A stretch of DNA of 64,000 nt from Micractinium sp. NFX-FRZ (Eukaryota > Chlorophyta > Trebouxiophyceae > Chlorellales > Chlorellaceae), in NCBI GenBank assembly GCA_029339195.1, contig JAPTJF010000129.1:1-64000 (forward strand), written 5' to 3'. Below are positions 44,597 through 54,898 of the stretch, one piece after another. Position 1 is the first letter of the stretch; the number at the start of each line of letters is the position of its first letter. The notes under the pieces are model-generated. The model was given only the letters and a program-made list of their open reading frames with translations. It made no database searches and was not told the DNA's origin. Both the position numbers and the translations under genes were made by a program.

Positions 44597-45451
44597 ATGG
44601 AGCTGGATGACATCGCGGACATGGGGGAGCAGAAGCAGAAGGCCGATGAGTACAAGGCTGCCCTGGAGCGGGCCGTCTCCTCCGGCGACGCAGCAGCGTG
44701 TCGGCGCTTTGTAGATCACGGTGAGGAGGCTGGCTGTGGGAAGAAGAGGCCCGGCAGTGGCTCTGAAGCAGCGCCGGGCCCAGGAGTGGAGCAGGCCAGC
44801 GCTTACCGCCGCCGCCGCCTGCCCGCCTGCCTCCCTGCTTGCTCTGCTGCAGTTCTCTCGGACGCGGTGCCGCTCGTGCTCAGCCGCCAGCTGCTGCTGG
44901 CGTTTGCACACAGTCTGAAGCAGCTACAGCCCGATGCGCAGCAGGCGGTGGCCACCTAGTGAGTGCGGGCGGGTGGAGGGGGCGGCGGCATGGGGTGTGT
45001 GCACAGCGCAGGTGGCCAGTTGCGGGCATCTTAGATGCCTCAAGAGAGATTCAATTGAGTGGCATACAACAACGTTCAACTTGAGCAATTACCGCTGCCA
45101 CCGCCAGCACTGCCGTTGCACCACGCCGCAGCACCCGGGCCCTGCGCCCTCTCCGCCTTGGCCAACACACCCTGCCGGCCCAACCTCCTGTGCCCCTTGC
45201 AGCGCACTAGAAAAGGTGCAGCCGCGTGCGGTGAGCTACGAGGAGCAGGTGGGGGCAGTACGGGAGCAGCTGGCGGCGCTGTATGAGGGCCAGGAGGAGT
45301 GGAGCAAGGCGGCGCACGCGCTGTCGGGGATTGACCTGGACTCTGGCATGCGCCTGCTGGATGCCGGTGAGTGCGGGTGTGACACCCAACCAGTGGGGTT
45401 GCATGTGCGTCCCCTTGGCGGTTGCAAGAAAGAAGGAGTTTTTGGTGTGCA

Positions 45452-45520
<69 letters not shown>

Positions 45521-48500
45521 GTCGTTGTAGTGCTGTCATGCTGTCTGACTGACTGACTGGCTGGCTGGCTGGCTGAGCGCGGGCTACGCTCGTGCTGTTT
45601 GTACTCGTGGTGCAGAGTACAAGCTGGGCAAGAACATCAAGATTGCGATGCTGTATCTGGAGGACGACGACGCGGTGTCTGCTGAGACATACATCAAGAA
45701 AGCGTCCTCCCTCATCTCTGCCTGCAAGGTGGGGTGGGGGGCACAGGGAAGCAACCTTGCACGGCTTGGAAGAGCGTGCGGGGTTGGTTGGGGGAGTCGG
45801 AAGGAATGGTCCAGCGGAGGCATCTGCCCACAGTGGAGTGAGCCTGCTGTCCGCGGAGTGAGCAGGCCGGCATGTTCAGTGAGGTGGGGTTTGGGGGCAC
45901 TTGGGGTTGCACAGGTTGGGATATGAAGCAGGAGGCGTGCAGCCAGCGGGTGGGGCACATTGCCATGGGTGGGCGGCAGAGGGGGGTGGGGTGGGGTAAA
46001 ACGGGGCGGGGCGGGGGCCTGCAGCGGCCAAGGAGGAGCGGGCGGAGCCTCCTCAACGTGTTCTCGGCGCTCTGTACAGCCTGCGATGCCCCACCTGTAA
46101 TGCCTGGGTATGTGCCGCAGGAAGAGGAGCTGGAGCTGCAGTAACAGTACAAGGCATGCAATGCGTGCAGCCTCCACTCCAACAACATGTACTGCCCAAA
46201 TCTGTACCGCAGAACGAGGAGCTGGAGCTGCAGTACAAGACGTGCTACGCGCGCATCCTGGACTCCAAGCGCCGCTTCCTGGAAGCTGCCACGCGGTACT
46301 ACGAGCTCAGCCAAGTGGGCAAGCGCAAGATTGGGGACCACGAGGTGCGGGGAGGGGTGGGGGAAGGAGGTGTGGGCGGGGGAAGAAAGTGTGGGCGGGG
46401 GAAGGAAGTGGGGGGGGGGGGGGGCAGTGGTTGGAAGGTGCGCTGGGCGGAGGGGCATTTTGTTGGCGAGTTGCCGTTGGGGAAGGGGCACTGGTGCTAC
46501 GCAAGAGAGAGCACCGAGGGGCACAGGCAGGGCGACGTGGCATCGCGTGGGGCACCTGTGCTGGCGTGCCTGCGATGGAGAGGGCACGGCCTCGCTTGTT
46601 CCGAGTCGATCTTGATCTCAACACCCACCCCCCTGCCCCTCCTGCCTGCCTCAGATCTCGGAGTACCTTGAGCAGGCGGTGCAGGGCACTCCCTCCTCGC
46701 CTCCCCTGCCTTCCCATTATTCTCAAGCCTTATCCCCTGCTCCTCCTGCCCCAGATCTTTCACACCCACACCCCTGCCCCTCCTGCCTGCCTCAGTTCAC
46801 ACCCACCCCCCTGCCCCTCCTGCCTGCCTCAGATCTCAGAGGAGGACCTTGAGCAGGCGCTGCAGTCGTCCATCAAGTGCGCCATCCTGGCGGCAGCGGG
46901 ACCACAGCGCTCGCGCATGCTGGCCACGCTGTACAAGGTGAGCAAAGAGTGACGTGGCAGAGGGGCAGCGGGACCACAGCGCTCGTGCATGCTGGCCACG
47001 CTGTACAAGGTGAGCAAGGAGTGATGTGGCAGAGGAGATAGTGATGAACTGAACCGGGGGGGATGGTAGGGCAAGGGGCGTAGGGTGGCCACGCTGTACA
47101 CGAGTTGGGGATAGGGTGAGGCAGGGTGGGGTTGGAGGTTTGGGGTGAGTGAGCACGGTGGTATGGGAGGTTGCGCTGCCACCACCTGCCCTGCCTCGCC
47201 CCCGCCCCTGGGCCACGCACTGTGCTCGCACACTCGCCCGGCGGCCTCCCGCGTGCCCCTTCATCCTGCACCTCCTCTCCCCCATCTGGCACCCGCCACC
47301 TTACTTACGCCACCTTACTCTGTTCAACCCCTCCAACCCCTCGCTCGGACCCCCACCCCACGCACCGCCTCCCTCCCTCCCTGCCTGCCAGGATGAGCGC
47401 TGTGCCAAGCTGGCAGTGTTCCCTTTCTTGGAGAAGGTCTACCTGGAGCGCATCCTGCAGTCCGCAGAGGTGGGTGTGTTAGGGTCGTGTGCGGGCCACA
47501 AGACGCAGCAGGGCCTCCTTTTGTTGCCTTGAGTGGGTTGGGTGGAGCGCCCCATTTGTATCCTCCCCCCGCAGTCCTCAGAGGTGGGTGCGTTGCGGCT
47601 ATTTGCGGGCCTATGGCGCAGCCGCAGCTCTCTCCTCACCTGTTCTGGCGAGCTCCCTCCCCGCAGCACAGCACTCTGCTCCCCTGTTCCCGGGAGTTTC
47701 CTCCCCACAGCAAAGATCCCTCCCCCCTGCCCCCGTGTATCGGCCCTCATCTCATTTGACCCCTCCCCCAACCCCTTGGCTCACCCCTCCCCGCCCTTCC
47801 CCCCACTGCCGCTCTGTGCAGGTCGAGAGCTTTGCCCAGGGGCTGGTGCAGCACCAGCTGGCCACCCTGCCGGACGGCAGCACGGTGCTGGAGCGCTCGG
47901 TGGCCGAGCACAACCTGGAAGCTGCCTCGAAGTTGTACCGCAACATCTACGTGCCTGAGCTGGCGGCGCTGCTGGGCGTGCCTGCTGAGAAGGCTGAAGC
48001 GGCGGCGAGCCGCATGGTGGGCGAAAACCGGCTGGAGGTGCGTGGGGAGAGCAGGGTTGGAAGGGGTTGCTGGGCGGGGCGGGGCGGGGCAGGCTGCAAC
48101 GTGGGAGGAGAGAGACGGCGGGTTTGGACGAGGTGGAGGGCTACTTGGCTCAGCGGGAGCCCAGGGTGCATTGCTTGAGCGCGTGGTATGGGGCAGCGGT
48201 GTTGTTGCCATGCAGTGCACGAATGCCCGCATGCCGGCGCTTGTGGGGCGCTTGCGATTGCGCACCTGCCAGCCCGGCATGTCACGCCGCCCCTCCCTGT
48301 CATCCGAGCAGCACCACTCCCCTCGCCGCCGCTGCTGCGTACCCCCACATGCAACCCTGTGCGCATTCCCTCAAATTATGCCCTCTCTGTCCCTCCATTT
48401 GCCCACCTCCTCTGCAGGCCACCATTGACCAGGTGGACGGGCTGATCACATTCAAGGCCGCCGCCGAGCCGCTGCAGCAGTGGGACCGAAACATCGCGGC

Positions 48501-48573
48501 CATCTGCCAGGCGGTCAACACAATTGTGGATGAGGCAGCGGCCAAGGGCATCCGCCTGGCAGCTGCAACATGA
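44597..48573 (+). CDS. CSN4: COP9 signalosome subunit 4
   Basis: Nine exons: 44597-44720, 44853-44958, 45203-45366, 45616-45728, 46213-46344, 46833-46937, 47392-47469, 47822-48037 and 48418-48573, giving 397 aa, the normal CSN4 length. Helical-repeat blocks come first: VREQLAALYEGQEEWSKAA, KIAMLYLEDDDAVSAETYI and YYELSQVG. The PCI/winged-helix half follows: FLEKVYLERIL, LATLPDGSTVLERSVAEHNL, SKLYRNIYVPELAALLGV and DQVDGLITF. The subunit is part of the nuclear/cytosolic complex that removes NEDD8 from cullin ubiquitin ligases. All nine splices preserve frame and family sequence. The introns carry an exceptional number of duplicated splice junctions. Confidence 0.96.
45454..45516 (+). repeat. 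(CT)n microsatellite in CSN4 intron 3
   Basis: About 31 uninterrupted CT dinucleotides lie ~90 bp after the exon 3 donor. On the opposite strand it gives an apparent Arg-Glu repeat frame, which is an artefact. Confidence 0.97.
46098..46213 (+). repeat. Junction echo of CSN4 exon 5 acceptor
   Basis: The segment TGTAATGCC...CCGCAG|GAAGAGGAGCTGGAGCTGCAG (echo exon start 46122) copies TGTACTGCC...CCGCAG|AACGAGGAGCTGGAGCTGCAG (real start 46213), 91 bp apart. The echo runs straight into TAA, so it cannot replace the real exon. Confidence 0.88.
46617..46860 (+). repeat. Repeated acceptors upstream of CSN4 exon 6
   Basis: The tract CACCCACCCCCCTGCCCCTCCTGCCTGCCTCAG occurs three times (ending ~46654, ~46795 and 46832). 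The first copy is followed by ATCTCGGAGTACCTTGAGCAGG, an echo of the true exon 6 start ATCTCAGAGGAGGACCTTGAGCAGG at 46833. Confidence 0.88.
46893..47034 (+). repeat. Echo of CSN4 exon 6 donor
   Basis: The exon 6 end with its donor (…GCCACGCTGTACAAG|GTGAGCAA, at 46937) is repeated 72 bp downstream (donor after 47009) with few changes. The first copy's intron sequence includes an in-frame TGA. A partial third copy lies near 47086. Confidence 0.92.
47457..47640 (+). repeat. Echo of CSN4 exon 7 donor
   Basis: GCAGTCCGCAGAG|GTGGGTGTG (donor after 47469) recurs as GCAGTCCTCAGAG|GTGGGTGCG (donor after 47583), 114 bp apart. The interval contains a stop in the exon frame. Confidence 0.85.
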
Positions 48574-49310
48574 GGGGAACGGCAGGCTGGCGGGCAGCAG
48601 TCAGGCTGGCGAAAGTTTGCGGTAGCCCGTGTGTGGAGGAGGAAAGCCGTGTGGAGGAGGCAATGCCTTGGCAGCCCACAGGGTGCGCTGAGCCCTCCTG
48701 CTTTGGCCTTGCGGCAGAAGTGCAGCAGCCGTGGCCGGGCAGGGGTGCCCTGTTGCCCTGCATTGTGTGCCTGCCCCACCCCGCCGCCCTGTGTACCAAC
48801 AACGAGCAAGCGAGTCACGAGTGCGCGCCTGTATGCTGGCGTTGAGACCGAAGGCAGACCATGCAAATGGTCTTTGATGAGCAGCAGCATTGGGAAGTGC
48901 GCTTCTGGTGGGACCAGAGGGTGCGCTGTGAGGCTCCGGGCAGTGACTTGCAAAGATGCACTGCTGCGTGTGCGCCACTGTGGCATGCGACACGCTGTGA
49001 GCCACGGGCGTGCATGTCAACCCTCCCCGCGAGACCAATCCTTCCCTTGTGCACCCTGGTTACCTGAAAGAAGTGGTGGCGTGTAACCGGTGAGGAAGGG
49101 TGAAGCGAAGCTTGCATCAATGGGTGGCATCAATGGGTGGCATCAATTGGGTGGCCAGCCTGGCAGGAGCTGGGCAGGAAGGTGGTGCGTGTTAGAAGGT
49201 ACTGAGTGGTACCGGAAGCTCGGCCGATCATTCTCGGTTTGCTCCCGTTGCAACGCGTAATTGACTTTGCGCCAGCTCTGCTTTCTGCCCTCAGTGCGAG
49301 CGCCCTCCAA
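48574..49310. other. Intergenic: CSN4 3' UTR and CHRD promoter
   Basis: No coding motif is seen. TGTAA at 49082-49086 is a candidate CSN4 poly(A) signal, about 510 bp after the stop. A 13-bp tandem repeat (ATCAATGGGTGGC, about 3 units) lies at 49116-49152. Confidence 0.5.
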
Positions 49311-51608
49311 ATGGCTATGAAAATCCCAGCCGCTCTCCTGTTCGCAGCCCTGCTGCTCGCCGCGGGCGTGGCAGAGGGCAGGCAGGGAGGCAACGACGAT
49401 AACCGCGGGAGTGGCGGAGGCCGCGGCGGCGGCAAGGCGAGAGCAACCAGCTGCCGTGCCCAGCTGCAAGGGCCAGCGCTGCCGGCCACACATGCCTGAC
49501 CCACTGTATGGCACCTGCCGCATTCCCCAGCTAATCTGGTAAACCCTGTTGAACCACCCCCCCCGCAGGTCTGGAAGGCCAAGGCCAAGCTGAGTGGTGC
49601 CAATGAGGTGAGAGTGGTGCGCAGGCCCCAGGGGCGCCTCCGCCTGCCCGCCCGCCTGTCCGCCCGCCCGCTGGCGCCTCCCCGTCGGTACTTGCCCAGC
49701 GAATGCGTGGATATCGGGCGTGGATTCATTGAGTGGAGCACTTGCCCGCCCACCGCCTCAATCAACGAAACACTGCCCATCAGGGCCTGCCGCCTCAACC
49801 AACAAGCAACTGCCCATCAGTGGCTGCCGCCGAGTCAACAAACCACTGCCCATCACCACTCCATGATTGCTGCCACGCTGCAGGTGCCCCCTGTCGCCGG
49901 CAGCTCCCGCGGCACGTTTGAGATCAAGATCACCAACTCTTGGGAGGCAATCGTGAGCTGGGAGCTCAAGTTCTCAAAGTGAGTAGAGAGTCCTCTGGCA
50001 ACAACTATCGCCAGCCAAAACTTGACTGTGTCCGCTGCAGCACCAATGCAGCAGCAGCAGCAGCATGTGTGGCCAGGGGCGGCAGGCAGGTGCACCAGCT
50101 TTGCCTTGCAGGTGCAGCACAGGATAGGAAACCGTGAGCTTGAGCTTGATCTTGAGCTTGAGTCTCCAAGAGGGTGGACTCCCTCGAGTGCACTGCGGAA
50201 ACAGTGCACCAACCTTGCAAGTGGCGGAGTGTCGGATGTGCCAGCAGGCATTTGGCTGCCGCGCCCTGCCACCAGAGCCTCGTCCTCCAGGGGGGCTTGG
50301 TGGGCCAGTGCCGCGTGCCTGCCAGGCCTCAGAACCAAGATAGTACCCCACTCATAATCACCCCACCACCCAGTGTCGCCAAACGCAGCTCGCGCATACT
50401 CCCCTCCCTCTGAAGCTCCTGTGCATGCACACCACCTGCAGGGTTGCTGACCTCCCCGCAGCCGATGCGGCGTTCTTCCCTCCCACAGCCACGGCTGCGT
50501 GTGTGTGCTGCCCATTCACTCGCTGCATTGCTGTGTGGGTGTTGGCCGCAGGATTTCGGGCGTCGTGGCCGCCCACATCCACGAAGGCGCTGCGGGCGCT
50601 AACGGCCCCGTCAAGGCCTGGCTCCTCAGCCCGGTACGGGGCGCCAGCATTTGAACCCAAAGTGTGGGCACCGCTGTGGGGCTATAGCATTCCGCTGTGC
50701 ATACTCTGTGCTTGCGTGGCCTCGTGCTGTAACGACTGTGCGGCCCGCGCGCTCTGCACGTGCGCGGCTTCGTGTCCCGTCAGTTGTGAACCCCTGCCCC
50801 AGGCCACACAGTGCTGCTTCCGCCCCACTATTCATCCCCGCACCCAATCCCGTCGCCTGCTGCAGCCTGCTGGCACCGTCATCAACGCTACCACTGGCAC
50901 CAAGAGCTTCAAGTAAGCATGGCCCAGGCACAAAGCCCCTTGCCGCCAGCAATGTGCACGCAAATTGTTGCAGCCAGGTGCACCGCTACCGCCCCTCACA
51001 CCTCATGCCCCTGCTCACGGTCGAATCGCCCACCTTCAGGGCCCCTGGCGCTCCCTACGCCTTCACCGCCCTGAGGACCGGCTGGGCCCCCGCCACACCG
51101 GTTACCACCCCAACTTTCTTCAAGGACAAGGTGGCAGCTGGCCTCCTGTACATCAATGTCCACACCACCCAGGTGCACCTGTCAGTGCTGTTTCAGGGGA
51201 GGTGGTGCTGGCAGTGGTGACTCGTCACATGTCCGCATCGAGTGGTGATGGGCTGCAGCGACGGAAGCACCACATCTCTTTCGTCATCAATGGGGTGGGG
51301 TGGAGGTTAATGCATGCTACATGCACGCTAGTGACGAGCTACACAGAGGGGGAACACAGTCTGAAGGGTGGCGGTCAGAGGATCCGCGCCCCAGCAGCCG
51401 CGCCCATGCTGCTGCATGACCGCCCGGAATGACTCGCATGTTGCGCCCAGTTCTCCTTGGAGGGCACAATGTGGGAACCGCCAACCAGTGCTGTCAACTA
51501 CTAGTACTGACACGTCGTACGACCACCCTGACACGTTCGTTCCAACACGGCCACACCCTGCAGTTCCCTGGCGGTGCCATCAGGGGGCAGCTGCTGATTG
51601 ACGAGTAG
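49311..51608 (+). CDS. Secreted CHRD-domain protein
   Basis: Seven exons: 49311-49436, 49569-49607, 49884-49978, 50552-50633, 50866-50912, 51040-51172 and 51564-51608, giving 188 aa. Residues 1-23 (MAMKIPAALLFAALLLAAGVAEG) form a signal peptide, followed by a Gly/Arg-rich spacer. The rest is one CHRD domain. Its marks are AKLSGANEVPPVAG, TFEIK...ELKFSK, ISGVVAAHIHEGAAGANGPV, AGLLYINVHT and FPGGAIRGQLL. CHRD modules occur in chordin and in many bacterial and algal secreted proteins, where their role is largely unknown. The first intron appears to use a GC donor (AAG|GCGAGA), the only in-frame choice found. The domain is complete apart from a longer loop before YINVHT. Confidence 0.88.
49745..49862 (+). 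repeat. Imperfect ~40-bp tandem repeats in CHRD intron 2
   Basis: Three diverged units of the type CTGCC(G)CCTCAA(C)CAAC...ACTGCCCATCA(G) lie just upstream of the exon 3 acceptor. Confidence 0.7.
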
Positions 51609-52846
51609 GCTGCCCACAGGAGGGGGCCAAGGCGGGGTTCACATGACAGCCAGACACGGTTTGGCATGGGGCCCACTCCCGGTGGGAGGCGCACCAGCAC
51701 AGGCCGCACCCAGACCCGCCCCTCCCTGCCCGCACCGACGTGACACATCAGCCACAGCTCTCACGCCCCGCCCAGCACACCGTCCCACGAATGGCTGTGC
51801 CCACACCCTCGGACCATTGGCACCTCCTGCCACCCCCCAACTCTCTGTTCACCACTCATCAGCATCTGCCACACCCACGATCGCACCCACCCCGCCCTCT
51901 CATTGCCACCCCTCGCACCCTGCCCCAGGCTCACGCACATTCAGCAAACAACACACAAGAAACAACCCCACCCCACTCCTCACACACCACCCTCGATGTC
52001 GCCTCATCCTGCCCACGCCCCCGCTCTTTTGCACACCCTGCACCGCCTGTCGTCAGCTCGGCTGCCTCCCTCTCACCCAACCTGACACTCACCCTGCATG
52101 CTGCTCTCTCACCCACCCCTCAACTTGCCCCTCGCCAACCCACCACTCACCACACCCTGCCAAAGCACCCTCGCATTCAGTCAGGGCGCCGCGCTGGCAT
52201 CCTCGTTTCGCGACCTCGCCTGTAAGCAGTTCACCGTTGGGGGAAGGATCACATGTGGTACACGCTGGCTGCGTTGTGAGGGCTCCAAGCCTTGAGAAAA
52301 CCACGTGCACGCAACCATGCATGCCTGCTGCAGCCAGGGCGGGGAAGGGTGGGCGGGCGGACTGCTTGCCTGCACCGCCTCCGGGCCGAGCACAGCCCGG
52401 CCAGGAGAGTTGCCAGGCACTCCGCAGTTTGATGGCTTGCCCAGTTGTTTTTCTAGATTCGGAGCAGCTCAGGGCTCTCCAAAAGGTATCCACTGGGCTC
52501 CCTGCAGCACGCCAGCTGGCAGTACCCACTGGGCTCCCTGCAAACAGCGACGGCCCAGCTGGCTGGTACCTGCACGTTCTAGGCGTCCACATGCCATGTG
52601 GCAGGTAACGCACGGCTCCCTGGCGTTCGCGTTTGCGGCCCCAGCTGGCGCTCGCCGGACCGCGGCCTCCGCGCCAGAAGAGCCGCCCTGGCCTTCGCTT
52701 ACATCTGCGAGTCGGCTAGCTGCACACACTTCAAAGCGCACGTAAGATCGGCCGCGTGCTCCAAGCAACAACCCTCCGTCCCCCGCCCTGCGGCCCCACC
52801 CTGCCGGCACCCTCACCTGCCCGCTGTTGAACACACACACAAGAAC
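51609..52846. other. Intergenic between CHRD and UbiA-family genes
   Basis: The first half is very C/A-rich (CACCC and CCACAC runs) and gives many meaningless open frames. TGTAA at 52221-52225 is the first candidate poly(A) motif after the CHRD stop. A short tandem duplication of CCACTGGGCTCCCTGCA lies at 52488-52542. No conserved protein is encoded. Confidence 0.5.
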
Positions 52847-54179
52847 ATGGTGTCCCTCAGCCCTATCACCCTGAAACACCAGTCCAGCCCCCTCTCCAAG
52901 CTCCAGTGCAGCTGCCCGCCCACCCGGCGGTGTGCCGCTGCGCGCCCCGCTGCCATGGCCCGCCCCGCTCCCACCGTCCGCCGCGCACGGCATGCAGCCG
53001 CCGCCTCCACAGACGTCCTTCCCCCAGGCCTGGTTGAGGCACTCGCCCTCCCGTTCCCCGCACTCCCCACCCCGTCTGAGCTGAAGGTCCGTGGATGGCT
53101 CCGTGGGTGGGCGGGTGGGTGGGGCTTGCTGGCCGGCGTTGTGACTGTGCACAGGCAGCGCCGCACCCAGCCTGCCTGCCAGCTGGACAGCTGCAGCTGC
53201 AGTGCTTCACCGCCCTGCCTCCTCATGTGGCGGCCTCAGCTGTTTATGTATGCCGATCTGCTCACGTCCCCCGCCTGCCTGCCTGCACCTACGACACACT
53301 CACCCATACGCTGCCCACTTGCACCACCCGCCCCGCCTGCAGGGGGCAGCCACGGAGCTGCTGGGCGCCACCCCTTACGAGGCCTACAGCTGGCTCCTCC
53401 GCCCCGCCTGCCGCGCCGCCTGCTACGGCGCCACCACCTGCCTCGCCCTGGGGCTGCCCCTCGACTGGGCAGTGGTTTCGGCCCTGTTCGCCTCTGCCTA
53501 CCTCACCTACGCATACGACCGGGTCAAGGACGCCACCAGCGAGGGCCACCAAGCCAACCACTCCAAGCGCACGCGTTTCATGGCCCGCCACGCCCCCGCC
53601 ATCCACGCCAGCATGGCTGCAGCGGTGGGCGTCCTGGTAGCCGCTGCCGCCCACCTGCCCCCCAGCTTTGCCGCCGGGCTGTGGCCCAGCCTGGCGCTAG
53701 CCCTGCTGTATGCGGCGCCCATCCTGCCCGGCGGCATGTCCCTGTGCAAAGCGCCCGGCGGCAAGACGCTGACCACCAACGGCCTGTGGGCCTTTGGCTG
53801 CGCCTGGCTGCCCGTGGCAGCAGCTGGCGGGCTGGCAGCCTCCGGCGCCAGCGGCGCAGCACTGGCGGCCATGCTGCTGCACGTCACCTGCTGCTGCCTG
53901 GGCTCGGTCTTCAAAGACCTGGGTGACCTCGCGGGCGACGCCGCCGACGGCACCCGCTCCCTCCCCGTGCTGCTGTTCAAGCAGCGCACCCTGCGCCTCA
54001 TCGTCTCCCTCTGCGCCCTGGACGCTGTGGTCGCCCTGCTGATGCTGCGCCAGCCTGCGCTCCTCATCCCCAACGCCCTGCTTGTGGCCCATGCCCTCAC
54101 TTACGACTCCCGCCGCTTTGAGCGGGTCGAGGAGCACAGCCTCTACTGGCAGCTGGGCGCCCTGGCGCTGATGCGCTGA
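52847..54179 (+). CDS. UbiA-family membrane prenyltransferase, probably plastid
   Basis: Two exons, 52847-53086 and 53343-54179, giving 358 aa. This is strikingly intron-poor for the window. Residues 1-55 are Ser/Arg/Ala-rich, consistent with a transit peptide. The mature part has about eight hydrophobic helices. Both Asp-rich motifs of the UbiA superfamily can be seen: YAYDRVKDATSE (Asp139, Asp143) with ANHSKRTRF after it, and FKDLGDLAGDAADGTRSLP (Asp272-Asp279), which bind Mg-diphosphate. The first motif lacks the usual Asn. Known relatives make quinones, tocopherols, chlorophyll or haem. The sequence does not match one of these clearly, so the acceptor is unknown. Confidence 0.87.
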
Positions 54180-54898
54180 GCAGCAACCCCCCATGCCCAG
54201 CTGCAGCCGCCGCCCGCCTCCATTTCATGCATGCCCCATGCACAGCCGCCCGTCTCCATCTCTCCCTCTTTTTGAATTTACCTGCACATGCCGCATTGTT
54301 GCATTTCACCGCCCCACCAATCAATCAGCTTCCGCTGCTGTTCTCATCCATCACCCAGTGCCTTCCGATGGTCCTCTTTTACTTCACCCCTCAAATGTTA
54401 ACCCCCCATGCCACCCAATCACCCCTCTGTTCATTTTGTTAAATGCACAATCATGTGCCCCCTGTGCTGTTCAATCGCCTGTGCCCTCTGCTCCCCCGCC
54501 CCTGCTGCACAGCCACTGTTGCGGGTGCCCCTTCTCACACTTGCCATCCTTGTCACTCAGACACACCTGTACCACCCAGCCCTAGTCTGGATTGTATTCT
54601 AGCCTGTGCCCTATTGTGCATGTTGTGCAACCATCTTTTGTAAATTTGTTTTCCGTCCCGCGTGAGGACTGCACCCATCAGAGAGCAGCAGCAGCGGTCC
54701 TCAGTGCACCACAGGTATCTGCCTAGAGCCCTGCTGGTGGTGGGGCGGCACGCTGCCTGGTACTGCTGGTGGGTGGGCGGGCCGGTATCCTCATGACTTT
54801 CGATCTGCTTTGCAGTGCGTAGGCATGAATCAAGCCAGAGAGAGAGTGCCATTGGGCAGCCGACGCCTGCACAGCCAGCAGGCGAACCACAACTGCTG
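54180..54898. other. Convergent 3' region, UbiA-family / TMEM53-like
   Basis: This is a T- and C-rich 3' UTR-like sequence. TGTAA at 54639-54643, in an AT-rich setting (CTTTTGTAAATTTG), is a good poly(A) candidate for the plus-strand gene. No minus-strand TGTAA is seen within it. Confidence 0.55.
54639..54643 (+). terminator. Candidate TGTAA poly(A) signal (UbiA-family gene)
   Basis: TGTAA lies 460 bp beyond the stop codon, embedded in T-rich sequence. Confidence 0.55.

Noticed and set aside
45207..45539. Open frame with a long Arg-Glu repeat on the minus strand
   Set aside because: It is the reverse reading of the (CT)n microsatellite in CSN4 intron 3.
46617..46680. Alternative exon 6 of CSN4 from the first echo acceptor (46655)
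   Set aside because: The frame after the echo (ISEYLEQAVQGT) departs from the CSN4 family within a dozen residues. The exon at 46833 matches.
51609..52608. Long C/A-rich plus-strand frame (His/Pro/Thr-rich) between the CHRD and UbiA-family genes
   Set aside because: It is low-complexity composition with no domain and no splice support.
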